NCBI RefSeq assembly: GCF_047237965.1
Contig: NZ_JBDFLX010000003.1
Span: 124,001 to 188,000 of the forward strand
Direction: 5' to 3'
DNA length: 64,000 nt
Source of the DNA: Noviherbaspirillum_A sp047237965
GTDB taxonomy: Bacteria; Pseudomonadota; Gammaproteobacteria; Burkholderiales; Burkholderiaceae_D
Below are positions 33,116-42,420 of the stretch, piece after piece. How positions within the stretch are numbered: position 1 is the first letter of the stretch; the number at the start of each line of letters is the position of its first letter. The notes beneath the pieces are model-generated. The model was not told where the DNA came from. It searched no databases and saw nothing but the letters and a program-made list of their open reading frames with translations. The translations under genes were made by a program, and so were the position numbers.

Positions 33116-34518
33116 GACCACCAGCCCAGCGACCATAGCGACAGACGCAGCCAGGCATGAATGCGATGGCCAAGGATGCTTGCAAGCGAGCGCTCGGGGG
33201 CGTCGATGCGAGCAATGCCTTCGAGTCCCGGGCGGATGGCGGCCGCGTTCGAATCGAGCCTGCCCTCGGCTTCGAAGAAATGCCGCCCGTCGCGGCTCAC
33301 TGCGACCGGCGCAATGCGTTCGACGGCGAAAGACATGGACTGATTTGGCAAGGCGGTCAGGCGCACGCGGCCGGCAGCGCCGACACCCAGGTCGGCGATG
33401 TCGCGCTCATCCACTTCCACGATCAGTCGGTAGCTGTCATGCGGGGCGATGACTAGCAGAGGATTGCCCTTTTGTACCGGCGCACCCAGGGACTGGCTCA
33501 GATCGCCGCTGATCACCACGCCATCGAAGGGCGCGACGATGTATGAGCGCTCGATTTGGCGGGATATCAGGTCGATGCGGGAGCGCGCCCCACTGGCCTT
33601 TGCTTGGTAGGACACCAGCATGGAGCGGTCGGCTTGGGCCAGCGCCATCCCATAACTGCTCTCGTACTGCGCCAATTCACTCTCGGCCTTGCTCCGTTCA
33701 AGCTGCAAATCCTGCTGCGCCAGTTGTGCCAGCGTCTGCCCCCCCTTGACCGGATCTCCGGGTCGAACCTCAACCTGCTGAATATATCCGTCGTCGGGAG
33801 CAGTCAGCACGCGCTGCACCGCGCCTTCGAGCCGAACTGGCGCGTGAATGCGGTATGGCACGGGCACCGCAATCGTGGCCAGCAACGCCATGGCGGCCAG
33901 TGCGGCGGCAATCTTACGTGCAGGATTGGCGGTCATCAGGCTGCGCTTTGCACTGCCCAAAGCGCCTGCCGCATGAGCAGCCAGCGATCGCTCGCTGCTG
34001 CGCTTTAGGAAAAGCACCGGCGACAAGGCTTGCAGGACTTGCACGCAGGCAGTCTCATCAGCTGCGGTGAAATGTTCCTGGCCATGTCGCTCCAGCGTAA
34101 CCGCGCCGACCATGCAGCCGGCATCCACCACGGGCACCGAAACCGCTGAGCCGCCGTGCCGGCTTACTAGCGCTGCGTGTGCCATGACGATACGCGGTTG
34201 CGTGCTCACGTCCGGATAGACAACGCTGGCCGCCTGGTCTATGGCTTCATCCATCGCGGCAGCGATCAGGGCCATCAAGTCCCGGCGATAGTCAACGGTG
34301 ACGCCATGCGATACCGCGACCACTCGACTGACGCCGCGGTTCAGAAGACCAATCGATACCCGGCTTGCCTGAAACAGCACAGCGAGCCGCGTTGCGAAGT
34401 CAGCAGCCGCCGCTTCAAAACTTGCATGTGACAGCATCGAGGACTGCATCTCGATCAGGTCGCCTGGACACACGAGAGTTGCAGCGGCGGCATCGCAGCT
34501 TGAAGGAAGAGACGTCAC
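33112..34518 (-). CDS. GAF-HlyD fusion: periplasmic adaptor with cytoplasmic GAF domain
   Basis: The 468-residue protein has an N-terminal GAF-like domain (about residues 30-165: FATRLAVLFQASRVSIGLL, SAVSVPVVDAGCMVGAVTLE). A single transmembrane segment follows (about 198-215, IAAALAAMALLATIAVPVPY), then an HlyD-type lipoyl and hairpin region (TAPDDGYIQQVEVRPGDPV, APFDGVVISGDLSQSLGAP) and a beta-barrel domain. The GAF domain would lie in the cytoplasm and could sense a ligand, so export may be gated by a small molecule. The start is uncertain: GTG at 34518 has no clear ribosome site and an ATG at 34449 is an alternative. It is the first gene of the seven-gene block. Confidence 0.82.
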   Translation of the reverse strand: MTSLPSSCDAAAATLVCPGDLIEMQSSMLSHASFEAAAADFATRLAVLFQASRVSIGLLNRGVSRVVAVSHGVTVDYRRDLMALIAAAMDEAIDQAASVVYPDVSTQPRIVMAHAALVSRHGGSAVSVPVVDAGCMVGAVTLERHGQEHFTAADETACVQVLQALSPVLFLKRSSERSLAAHAAGALGSAKRSLMTANPARKIAAALAAMALLATIAVPVPYRIHAPVRLEGAVQRVLTAPDDGYIQQVEVRPGDPVKGGQTLAQLAQQDLQLERSKAESELAQYESSYGMALAQADRSMLVSYQAKASGARSRIDLISRQIERSYIVAPFDGVVISGDLSQSLGAPVQKGNPLLVIAPHDSYRLIVEVDERDIADLGVGAAGRVRLTALPNQSMSFAVERIAPVAVSRDGRHFFEAEGRLDSNAAAIRPGLEGIARIDAPERSLASILGHRIHAWLRLSLWSLGWWS

Positions 34519-35304
34519 AGTTAAAAATGAATCCAGCCAACGAGTTGTAGAAGTTCAGCGCCTGTGAAAGCCGGACGCCTGCAGTTTCGGCAGGCTGTCA
34601 CGGCGTAAATTACCAACAGGCAACTATCTTACAGGGTTTATTCAAAAAATTGAAAGAGATTCCGAAAATCGAAAAGAACGGTGTTCCGAAGAAGCAGCCA
34701 TCGACGCCCGGAAGTGGCGACCCTTTTTCCAATGGCGCGATCGCCGTTGGCAGCTGTTCGTCTTGAGTTGGCAATCTCATCAGGATGAAAGCGCTAGCCG
34801 GTAAAGCAATCTGCCTGGCTTGCGCTTCTCAACGGAGAGAGTTGTCGCGAAGAAACAACGTACACCTGCAATGCGTCCGCCTATCTGATTTGACTGATGG
34901 TCCTTTGTGCTGATTGAAAAAGCACGATTTAAGCGCAAACAAGCTAAGAGCCAGTTCAGGCAAACTATTTGTTTACGCCACGCGGGATTAAGAGTTGAGA
35001 AAACCCGTTGCCCTGGCTGAATTTTAAAAAATAAGCTTCATCCGTAGTGTGCCATTCCGCACCGGCAGGCGGGCGTTTGCATTAATGCGCCGTTCTCATG
35101 AACTTAATTCGCATCATTTGCGTACTTTAATCAGGTACAAAAATTGTCAGCTATCCCATTCCACGCAAATAGGCTCTCGTTGTCTATTGATTGTTTTTTG
35201 CCGGCTCCATTTTGTTTCTTAGGGTCACCATTGTCTTGCCTATGAAATTGTTTCATGGCAATATTTGACCGAGACCGATGTTGCTGTTGGTCACTTAATA
35301 GTTC
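34519..35304. other. Divergent intergenic region between two loci
   Basis: This is 786 bases without a credible ORF. It lies between the seven-gene export block (leftward) and the FimV-like gene (rightward) and must hold both promoters. A short hairpin (GCCTGC / GCAGGC near 34584-34602) lies in the leader of the leftward block. I could not assign a promoter with confidence. Confidence 0.5.
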
Positions 35305-37167
35305 ATGACGACTAGGAAGTTGGTCTATCGGCTAACATTAATGATGCAATTTGCACTGAAAAAATTTTGGCCAAGGCCAGTGGCATTGTTTCTTGCCTTT
35401 TCGAGCACCCAAGCCGATGCGCTTGGGCTGGGTCCGATCACACTGAGTTCCAAGTTGGGCCACCCGCTTCAGGCCCAAGTGGCTGTGTATGGCCTAGGCG
35501 CAGAAGAACTCAAAGCGAATTGCCTCACAACCCGCGTTACGGCACTGGATGGCAACTTGCTGTCGAAACCTAGTTCGCAGCTTATCGTCAAGGGTTCCGG
35601 TGCAACGATCAACATCGCTGGGCGCGAACGCTTGTCCGAGCCTGTCGTGAATATCGCGGTTGAGGTCAATTGTGAAAGCACCATTAGACGGGACTACCAA
35701 ATACTGCTTGATCCCGATCAGGAAATGCAGTCAGTAAGTGCGAAGAGCCAGCAGCCACGTCTGCCAGACGTCGAACCGCCCTCTGCCGTGCAGAACAAAT
35801 CGAGTCGATTAACTTCTGCTGCGGCCCCTGTTGCGTCCGGCGTGCTCGGTCCGGGCAAGACTCCAAAGATCCCCAGGGCCAAGCAGGCGCCAGCCGCAAG
35901 GAGCCTGTTGACTCTATCGACCGCCAATACCGGTCCGGAACAAGCGCAGCCTTACCTCACCTTGCGACATGCAACCACGTTGTCCGAACCGCTCGGAGAA
36001 GCCGACAAGGCGAAGCCGACGCCGCTTGATGCTGACCAGACCCGTGTGCCTGAACCGGTATCCGGCGAGGATCCGACTTCCTTGATCCGCGGCCAGTTGC
36101 GGGATGCCCAACGAGAACTACGTCTTGCTACGCAGTCGGCCGTATCGTTAAGGCAGGAACTGAAAAAAGAAAAAGCAGCAATGGCAGCTGAACGGAAAAG
36201 CCTGGTTTCCAGCGAGTGGTTGGCTCTTCTTGCCGCGTTATTGACTGCCAGCGTTGCCATTGCACTGTGGCTGTGGCGATGCCGCGTTGAGGATAAGCGC
36301 CGTTATCAAAACGAGTTACTGATACTGACGTCGGCATTCGATACGCAAGCGCAGACTGATCCACCGGCACCACCAAGCGTCCCTAAGGCAAGCATGGTTC
36401 ATGTTGAGGATCAATCTCCATCAGCAGCCGTAAGCTTCCCTGCAGAGAGGGCCAGCAACGCGACTCCGTCCACAATGCTCGACTGGGAAGACAAGTCGAG
36501 CGTCTCTGCTTTTGCAAGCGCGCCGCCGCAACCGGGCAGCCCAACGCTTGAATGGGACCTTGAACCGACCGGCCCCGTTGCTGCGGCCGCTGCGCCTGCA
36601 GCGCCTGACACTACATTTCCTTTGCTCACGACGGAGCAAGCAGATGATGGGATGCAGGACCGCCACATCGCTTTACCGGAGTTGATCCTTCCTGCCGTGT
36701 CGGAAAGCGCGGCGCAGACGCATGCCGACGAGGTTGCCGACATGTTGCTGGCAGCTGAGCGCTGGATGATGGAACACAGCCCGCTCCGTGCAGCCGAACC
36801 CCTGCGGCCTTACTTGGAGCGCCAGGACATGCTTTCTCCGGCGCCCGGACTCTACTTGATCGCGCTTTACCAGACTGCCGGCGACCAAGAACAAATCAAG
36901 GCCCTCCAGGCACGCATGAGTCGGTATTTTCCCGAGGCGACGAAATACTGGCAACCAGATGCACGGCCACGGCTTACGCTGGCAAGCTTCCCCGACGTGG
37001 TTGAAACAATTGACGCTCTGGCCCAAACCAGCGCCCTGCTTCCGTATTTGAAAGGTTTGCTGTTAGCTCCTCACAAATTCGACTTTTCAGCGTATCGGGA
37101 AATTGTGCGTGCTATCGCAGCGGCAGAGGAAACTGAGAAATTATCGACGGCAAGTCAGTTTGGCTAA
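35305..37167 (+). CDS. FimV-like inner membrane protein
   Basis: The 620-residue protein has a signal-type hydrophobic segment (PVALFLAFSSTQADA). Just after it comes the FimV N-terminal signature LGLGPITLSSKLGHPLQAQV, with a periplasmic domain to about residue 140. A low-complexity Pro/Ala region, a coiled coil (RDAQRELRLATQSAVSLRQE, about 275-300), one transmembrane helix (WLALLAALLTASVAIALWLW) and a cytoplasmic acidic and TPR-like C-terminus follow (DEVADMLLAAERWMMEHSP). FimV and HubP proteins organise the cell pole and type IV pilus or flagellar functions, with cyclic-nucleotide signalling links. It is shorter than FimV of Pseudomonas (about 920 residues) and lacks LysM. It is followed by the TPR protein gene, 56 bases downstream. 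Confidence 0.8.
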   Translation: MTTRKLVYRLTLMMQFALKKFWPRPVALFLAFSSTQADALGLGPITLSSKLGHPLQAQVAVYGLGAEELKANCLTTRVTALDGNLLSKPSSQLIVKGSGATINIAGRERLSEPVVNIAVEVNCESTIRRDYQILLDPDQEMQSVSAKSQQPRLPDVEPPSAVQNKSSRLTSAAAPVASGVLGPGKTPKIPRAKQAPAARSLLTLSTANTGPEQAQPYLTLRHATTLSEPLGEADKAKPTPLDADQTRVPEPVSGEDPTSLIRGQLRDAQRELRLATQSAVSLRQELKKEKAAMAAERKSLVSSEWLALLAALLTASVAIALWLWRCRVEDKRRYQNELLILTSAFDTQAQTDPPAPPSVPKASMVHVEDQSPSAAVSFPAERASNATPSTMLDWEDKSSVSAFASAPPQPGSPTLEWDLEPTGPVAAAAAPAAPDTTFPLLTTEQADDGMQDRHIALPELILPAVSESAAQTHADEVADMLLAAERWMMEHSPLRAAEPLRPYLERQDMLSPAPGLYLIALYQTAGDQEQIKALQARMSRYFPEATKYWQPDARPRLTLASFPDVVETIDALAQTSALLPYLKGLLLAPHKFDFSAYREIVRAIAAAEETEKLSTASQFG

Positions 37168-37223
37168 ACAGCAGTCATCGACGAAGCAAACAACCACCAC
37201 TAAGAACGTATCAAAAACAACCT

Positions 37224-38237
37224 ATGTCAAGAAAGCTTTCTGTTCGCCGATTTTGGAGAAATTGTCTGTCGCCGGGCGCAACCTTCCTGCTGTGCAGCGC
37301 TCTTGTCGCCAGTGCCAGTGCAGCGCCGGCAGAAGCGCAGTTGAAAATTGCAGAACTGATGCAGCGCGGCCAACTGGATGCGGCCATGATGCAAGTCGAC
37401 GAGGCATTACTCGCCAATCCCCGGCATCCGCAAATGCGTTTCAACAAAGGCGTCATCCTGGCCCAGCAGGGTAAATCGGCCGAAGCAATCACGCTATTGC
37501 TCAAGCTCACCGAAGACTATCCCAGGCTATCTGAACCCTACAACAACCTAGCCGTGCTGTATGCGGCCGGTGGCCAGTATGAGAGTGCGCGCATTGCGCT
37601 GAACAAGGCAGTTGCGAACAATCCCGACTACGGTATGGCGCATGAAAATCTGGGCGACGTTTATGCCGGCTTGGCCAGCCAGGCATATGAGAAGGCAGCC
37701 AAGCTCGACGGCAATGCCAACGCCCGAGCCAAAGCTGCGGCGCTGCGCGGCACTGTCCAATCTGCGTCTGGCATCGCCAAGCTCGCCACCCCGTCCGAAA
37801 AAAATGCGCCAGCAATGGCGGAGAGGACTGCAGCCGCGCCTAAACCCGTTCTTGGCAAGGAAGCGGTCAGTCGGGGAATTGTTGCCGAACACGGCGATGC
37901 CGAGCAGGCAGCCGTGCTCGAAGCCGTGAATGCATGGGCCAATGCGTGGAGTGCACGCGATGTGAGCGCCTATCTTGCCGCCTACAGCAAAGATTTTGTG
38001 ACGCCGCGCGGTCTCAGCCATGAAAAATGGGCCGCCGAGCGCGCCGAGCGGATCACCAACAAGCAGCGCATCAGCGTCAAGGTAGTCGACCCCAAGGTAA
38101 CGCTGAAGGGTGGCCAGGCGACTGTGCAGTTCAAACAGCAATTTAGTTCAGACAAACTGCGTTCGACCGATCAGAAAACTCTGACGCTTATCCGCCTTGA
38201 CGGCGCCTGGCGCATTCGCCAGGAAAGGGTCGGATAA
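37224..38237 (+). CDS. Periplasmic TPR protein with C-terminal NTF2-like domain
   Basis: The 337-residue protein has a signal peptide (FLLCSALVASASAAPAEA). At least four TPR units follow (residues about 38-160, for example MRFNKGVILAQQGKSAEA and PYNNLAVLYAAGGQYESA), then a linker and a C-terminal NTF2/SnoaL-like domain (VLEAVNAWANAWSARDVSAY, then ATVQFKQQFSSDKLRSTDQK, WRIRQERV). The latter resembles the Cds6-type domain found on L,D-transpeptidases and pilus-associated proteins. It is likely to be an envelope scaffolding protein. It lies in the same operon as the FimV-like gene and ends 27 bases before the convergent ATPase gene. Confidence 0.82.
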   Translation: MSRKLSVRRFWRNCLSPGATFLLCSALVASASAAPAEAQLKIAELMQRGQLDAAMMQVDEALLANPRHPQMRFNKGVILAQQGKSAEAITLLLKLTEDYPRLSEPYNNLAVLYAAGGQYESARIALNKAVANNPDYGMAHENLGDVYAGLASQAYEKAAKLDGNANARAKAAALRGTVQSASGIAKLATPSEKNAPAMAERTAAAPKPVLGKEAVSRGIVAEHGDAEQAAVLEAVNAWANAWSARDVSAYLAAYSKDFVTPRGLSHEKWAAERAERITNKQRISVKVVDPKVTLKGGQATVQFKQQFSSDKLRSTDQKTLTLIRLDGAWRIRQERVG

Positions 38238-38264
38238 AGCGTCGAGGCCGACGCCACGGACGCC

Positions 38265-40646
38265 TCAACTGGTCAGGGTGCGCACCTGCTCCCAGTCGGT
38301 ATAGCCTTGCAGGATCTTGGCAATGCCGTCCTGGCGCATCGTCGCCATCCCCTCTTGCATCGCCTGCGCAGTGATCTCCGCCACGCTGGCCCGGTTTAAA
38401 ATCATGCGCTTGATCGCACCGCTGTTAACCAGCAACTCATGAATGCCCAGCCGGCCCTTGTAGCCGCTGCCGTTGCATTCCTCGCAGCCGCGGGCACGGT
38501 GCAGCGTCATTTTGCCATCCGGGCCTGCATGCGTTGCATGCCAGTCGGCCAGGATCCGGTCAGCGGAAAGCGCAGTGTCGAGGCAGTACTCATACGCCAG
38601 CATGGCCAGTTCCTCGTCGGAAGCCGTATCGGCGATGCGGCAGGAAACGCACAGGCGGCGCGTCAGGCGCTGACCGATAACGCCCAGCAGCGCGTCGCCG
38701 AAATTGAACGGATCCAGGCCTAGATCGAGCAGCCGCACTACGCTTTCCGCGGCGCTATTGGTGTGCATCGTTGAAAAGACCAAGTGACCGGTGAGGGAGG
38801 CTTCGATGACGGTGCGGGCGGTTTCGGCGTCGCGTGTTTCGCCGACCATGATCACATCCGGATCGGCCCTGAGAAAGCTGCGCAGTACGGCGGCGAAGGT
38901 CCAGTCGATGCGCGGCTGGACCTGTACCTGGCGCAAGCCTTCCTGGGTGATCTCGACCGGGTCCTCGACAGTCCAGATCTTGCGATCGGGCGTGTTGATA
39001 TGCGCGAGGATGGAATGGAGCGTCGTGGTCTTGCCCGATCCGGTCGGGCCGCATACAAACAGCAGCCCGTGGGGCCGCGCAGCAATCTTGCGGATGCCTT
39101 CCAGAGCGCTGGGCGACAGGCCGAGGCCATCCAGCGATACCGCCTTGGGAGCGCTGAGGATGCGCATCACCACATCTTCCAGACCTTCTGTCGTCGGCAT
39201 GGTCAGCACCCTGAGCTCGATGCGGGCCGGGCCGAATTGAGAAAAATCGATCTTTCCATCCTGCGAGCGCCGCTTTTCGGAAATGTCCAGGCGGCTCATG
39301 ATCTTCAAACGGGACACGAGCGCATTGCGGAAGTTGGCCGGGATATCGGAATAGTGGGACATGAGGCCTTCCTTGCGAAAGCGTACCTGGGTCGGCCGAT
39401 TGCCCTTCATGGTTTCGATATGGATATCGGAGGCGCCATCTTCATAGGCATCCATGATGATCTTGTTGACCAGCCGCACCAGCGTGTTGTCCGACTCCGA
39501 TACATCGTCCATCACGCTGATGGTGCTTGCCGGCGTGACCAGGTCGGTGCCGCCCAGTTCGAACACCAGGTCTTCCATGCTTTCCCGGCTGGCCTGGCTG
39601 CCGTAAAACTTCCTGATTGCGCCGCTGAGGTCGTCCGCCGACGCCATCACCGGATCGATCTTCAGCTTGGTGTAGAAGCCGAGCGCCTGCAGGCCTTCGA
39701 TGGCAAGCGGATTTTCCAGCGCAACCACCATGCGGGTCTCGGTACGGTAAAGCGGCATGATCTGGTATTTGCGCACGAGATCGGCCGGCACCGATTTGAT
39801 CAGGTTCAGGTCAAAATCGAACTTGCGCAGGCTGACCAGTGGAATGCCCAGCTTCTGGGCCAGCACCCGGCGCAGGGTGTCGCGCTTGACGACGTCCATT
39901 TCCACCAAGATCTCGCCCAAGTGGGTTTTACGGTCATGCGTCTGCATCGCCAACGCCTGCTCCAGCTGTTCCTGCGTGATAAGGCCCTCCTGCAGCAGCG
40001 CTTCTCCCAAGCGTATATGGGGCAGCTCCTTTTGCTGGTGGAGCGCTTTTTCCACCTGTTCCTGACTGAGTATCTGCTGTTTTTGCAAGTAGTCACCCAA
40101 TTTACGAGTGCGTAATGCTTCTTGTTTTTTTAAGCCAAGATCCACTGCATCTTGCGATACCAAACGGCCTTCGACCAGCATTCGCCCCAAGTGCTCGCCA
40201 ATGCGATAGCTCGATATTGCGCTCGCAGGAATGAACCAGCGCAGTACCTCGTCATCATAACTGCGGAGGAAAAGAAACAGGCCGAACGGATGCTCGACAT
40301 AACCCATGGTTTCAGCCATCAGGCTATCGCCATCTTTGAAGTTGACGACACAACGCTGGGTTGGACTTGCAGCGGCCGGAACGAGTTGCTGTTCTTGAAT
40401 TAATGCTATCCGCTTCATTTCAGTTGGCTGCGTCAAGCGCAGACTCCTGAACTCCGTGAAGCCAACTTGACTTGACAGCAGACAGTCCTTATGAACAAAT
40501 TCAACCAGCTTGTTTTCAGGGTCAAACTTGACCAACATTCCTGTTTCCTGCTTACCGCTATTAAGCGTAAGCAGTGCAGATTGAGGGCCTCGAGATCCGG
40601 TCGAAGCTTGGAAATGCGGCGGGTTGGGCCATTCAAAATCGATCAT
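38265..40646 (-). CDS. GspE/PilB-type ATPase with four MshEN motifs
   Basis: The 793-residue secretion ATPase has an N-terminal domain of about 165 residues that I do not recognise. Four MshEN-type half-motifs follow (HLGRMLVEG..., KLGDYLQKQQILSQEQVEKA, RLGEALLQEGLITQEQLEQA, HLGEILVEMDVVKRDTLRRV), which in this fold bind cyclic-di-GMP. The ATPase core has Walker A GPTGSGKTTTLHS, Asp box TVEDPVE, Walker B ADPDVIMVGETRD and a C-terminal four-cysteine element (CVSC, CEEC) before NGSGYKGRLGIHEL. It would drive a type II secretion or type IV pilus-like machine whose other parts are outside the window. Its ATG lies at 40646. Four motifs, not two, and the extra N-terminal domain are unusual. Confidence 0.88.
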   Translation of the reverse strand: MIDFEWPNPPHFQASTGSRGPQSALLTLNSGKQETGMLVKFDPENKLVEFVHKDCLLSSQVGFTEFRSLRLTQPTEMKRIALIQEQQLVPAAASPTQRCVVNFKDGDSLMAETMGYVEHPFGLFLFLRSYDDEVLRWFIPASAISSYRIGEHLGRMLVEGRLVSQDAVDLGLKKQEALRTRKLGDYLQKQQILSQEQVEKALHQQKELPHIRLGEALLQEGLITQEQLEQALAMQTHDRKTHLGEILVEMDVVKRDTLRRVLAQKLGIPLVSLRKFDFDLNLIKSVPADLVRKYQIMPLYRTETRMVVALENPLAIEGLQALGFYTKLKIDPVMASADDLSGAIRKFYGSQASRESMEDLVFELGGTDLVTPASTISVMDDVSESDNTLVRLVNKIIMDAYEDGASDIHIETMKGNRPTQVRFRKEGLMSHYSDIPANFRNALVSRLKIMSRLDISEKRRSQDGKIDFSQFGPARIELRVLTMPTTEGLEDVVMRILSAPKAVSLDGLGLSPSALEGIRKIAARPHGLLFVCGPTGSGKTTTLHSILAHINTPDRKIWTVEDPVEITQEGLRQVQVQPRIDWTFAAVLRSFLRADPDVIMVGETRDAETARTVIEASLTGHLVFSTMHTNSAAESVVRLLDLGLDPFNFGDALLGVIGQRLTRRLCVSCRIADTASDEELAMLAYEYCLDTALSADRILADWHATHAGPDGKMTLHRARGCEECNGSGYKGRLGIHELLVNSGAIKRMILNRASVAEITAQAMQEGMATMRQDGIAKILQGYTDWEQVRTLTS

Positions 40647-40893
40647 ACATCACTTGTTTTGCGTTAATAATGACGAGTAAACTAGCACTGACAATGGTTG
40701 CTTACAAGCAATAAATTTGCGGATATGTTGCATTGCGCCGGCTTTAATGAGCTACGACGCGGGACACTGGCGCTCAAGGTTAACAACGCTGGTTTCCGAA
40801 TGGTGGCCTCATCGATATGCCCCCATTCATTATTGCCGATTTCATGCGGCAGCCTATTCGAACGCGAGCTCTCTCAGCGAGGTGATTGAACAG

Positions 40894-42420
40894 CTAGGCA
40901 CACGCAGGATAGTGTGGCAGCTTGTGCGTACGTCGAGACGGCATAACAGGCAGGCACGCACGGAAACCATGATGGCAAGTCGTGGATCTGCCGCTCGCAA
41001 GTGTCGCGGGTGCTCGTGCTGAGCAATGCAACTGGCCCCAGGCACGCCGTTGCACTTGCATCGCAGGGAAACGATCACGATGTAGCTGCGCAGTTACCAA
41101 GGCCATAGGCCGATACTGCGATTTCTTATCGGTTTTAGCCATGCACCCACGTTCGGTCGAGATTCTTGAATTTCTACTTATCCGGGTTTTCCCAATCAGC
41201 GATCTTGTCCCGCGCATGGGCGCTGCAAGATCAATCACCTCTGGCGAGATATGCGTCATTGACTTCGTTGAAAAGAAGATTTTGACTTTTGGCTGCAGCA
41301 AAGAATCACGCCCTTGCTGCATGATCACGCCAAGCCGGCCGGATTCAAGGCGCACTAAAGTGCCGACTGGATAAATTCCTACACTCTTGACGAACGCTTG
41401 GAAAATTACCGGGTCAAAGTGGCCTTTCCAGCCTGCCATCTGGCGAATCGCCTTGTTCGGACACCATCCCTCCTTGTACAGCCTGTTTGACGTAAGCGCA
41501 TCATAGACATCGCAAACAGCGCCCATGCGCGCCAAGCGGCTGACCTGCTCGTCGGCCAATCCATGCGGATAACCCGAACCGTCTATTTTTTCATGGTGAC
41601 GCAATACCACGTCGAGAGCACCTTCTGGTACTCCATGCCCCTGCATCAGAATCCAGTGGCCGACCGTCGGATGGGATTTGATGATGCGGAACTCATCGTC
41701 TGTTAGTGAATTTGGCTTGTCAAGAATGTCGTTCGGTACTGCCATCTTGCCAATGTCATGAAGCAAGCCAGCCAAACCCGCCTCCCGGACTGCATCCGCG
41801 GACATGCCTAGTTGGCGAGCAAGAGCTACCATCAGCGCACAAACAGCCACTAAATGCATATATGTATAGTCGTTTTTAGTCTTTAGACGCACCAGGCCGA
41901 TAAGAGCATCGGAATTTCGAAGCACTGACTGGGAAATCTCATCGACCACCGGTAACATGGTTTGTGCATCGACCGCTCGGCCCATGCGTAATTCCTGAAA
42001 CATAGCCACCATCGCACGTCGTGCCTTGCCGCAAAGAGCTGCAGCGCGCGCCCGCTCGGTATCTAATGGCGCCGGCCGTGGCTCGCCAAAACCATACGAT
42101 TCTGCACGGCTCTTGATTTCATGAGTTGTTGTCGTTGGAGACGGCCCAGCAGTACTATCGATGCCACCTGCGTTCAAGGCGTCGTTTTCCGGAGCCGCGT
42201 CACTTTCAGTCGAGAGTTCCGTAGTGATCGTTTCAAGATCACCTCCCTTACTGATGTCAATCCATACGCTGGTAAAACCAGGCTCCAGGAGTGTATGAAT
42301 ATCCTGCTCATTCGATAGCAAAAATGCCGAGCGCCAGAATGGTGACTGAAACCAGCTCTCACTAATCTTGGCGATGTACATTCCAGGCTGCAGCTCAGTG
42401 GTATCAATTTTCTTGAGCAT
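40894..42420 (-). CDS. HD-GYP phosphodiesterase with DUF3391, C-terminus frameshifted
   Basis: The first about 400 residues are a normal DUF3391/HD-GYP protein. DUF3391 is at 1-60 (TELQPGMYIAKI...), His 189 is in YMHLVAV, HD is at 221-222 in LLHDIGKMAVP, and GYP is at 283-285 in HHEKIDGSGYP. These enzymes hydrolyse cyclic-di-GMP. From about residue 402 the chain becomes Arg/Ser-rich and unlike the family. One base earlier in frame (from about 41211) the DNA encodes RDKIADWENPDK, then a TAG (41174-41176) in place of the expected Trp codon, then KFKNLDRTWVHG and a stop at 41137. So a one-base loss and a nonsense change have replaced the native tail. The 105-residue extension is probably an artefact. 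Catalytic parts are intact. Confidence 0.82.
   Translation of the reverse strand: MLKKIDTTELQPGMYIAKISESWFQSPFWRSAFLLSNEQDIHTLLEPGFTSVWIDISKGGDLETITTELSTESDAAPENDALNAGGIDSTAGPSPTTTTHEIKSRAESYGFGEPRPAPLDTERARAAALCGKARRAMVAMFQELRMGRAVDAQTMLPVVDEISQSVLRNSDALIGLVRLKTKNDYTYMHLVAVCALMVALARQLGMSADAVREAGLAGLLHDIGKMAVPNDILDKPNSLTDDEFRIIKSHPTVGHWILMQGHGVPEGALDVVLRHHEKIDGSGYPHGLADEQVSRLARMGAVCDVYDALTSNRLYKEGWCPNKAIRQMAGWKGHFDPVIFQAFVKSVGIYPVGTLVRLESGRLGVIMQQGRDSLLQPKVKIFFSTKSMTHISPEVIDLAAPMRGTRSLIGKTRISRNSRISTERGCMAKTDKKSQYRPMALVTAQLHRDRFPAMQVQRRAWGQLHCSARAPATLASGRSTTCHHGFRACLPVMPSRRTHKLPHYPACA

Noticed and set aside
37103..37474. 123-codon plus-strand frame between the FimV-like and TPR genes
   Set aside because: It overlaps the ends of both genes in another frame and has no family resemblance.
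38784..40115. 443-codon plus-strand frame inside the GspE-type ATPase gene
   Set aside because: It is antisense to conserved ATPase motifs; no start signal and no family match.
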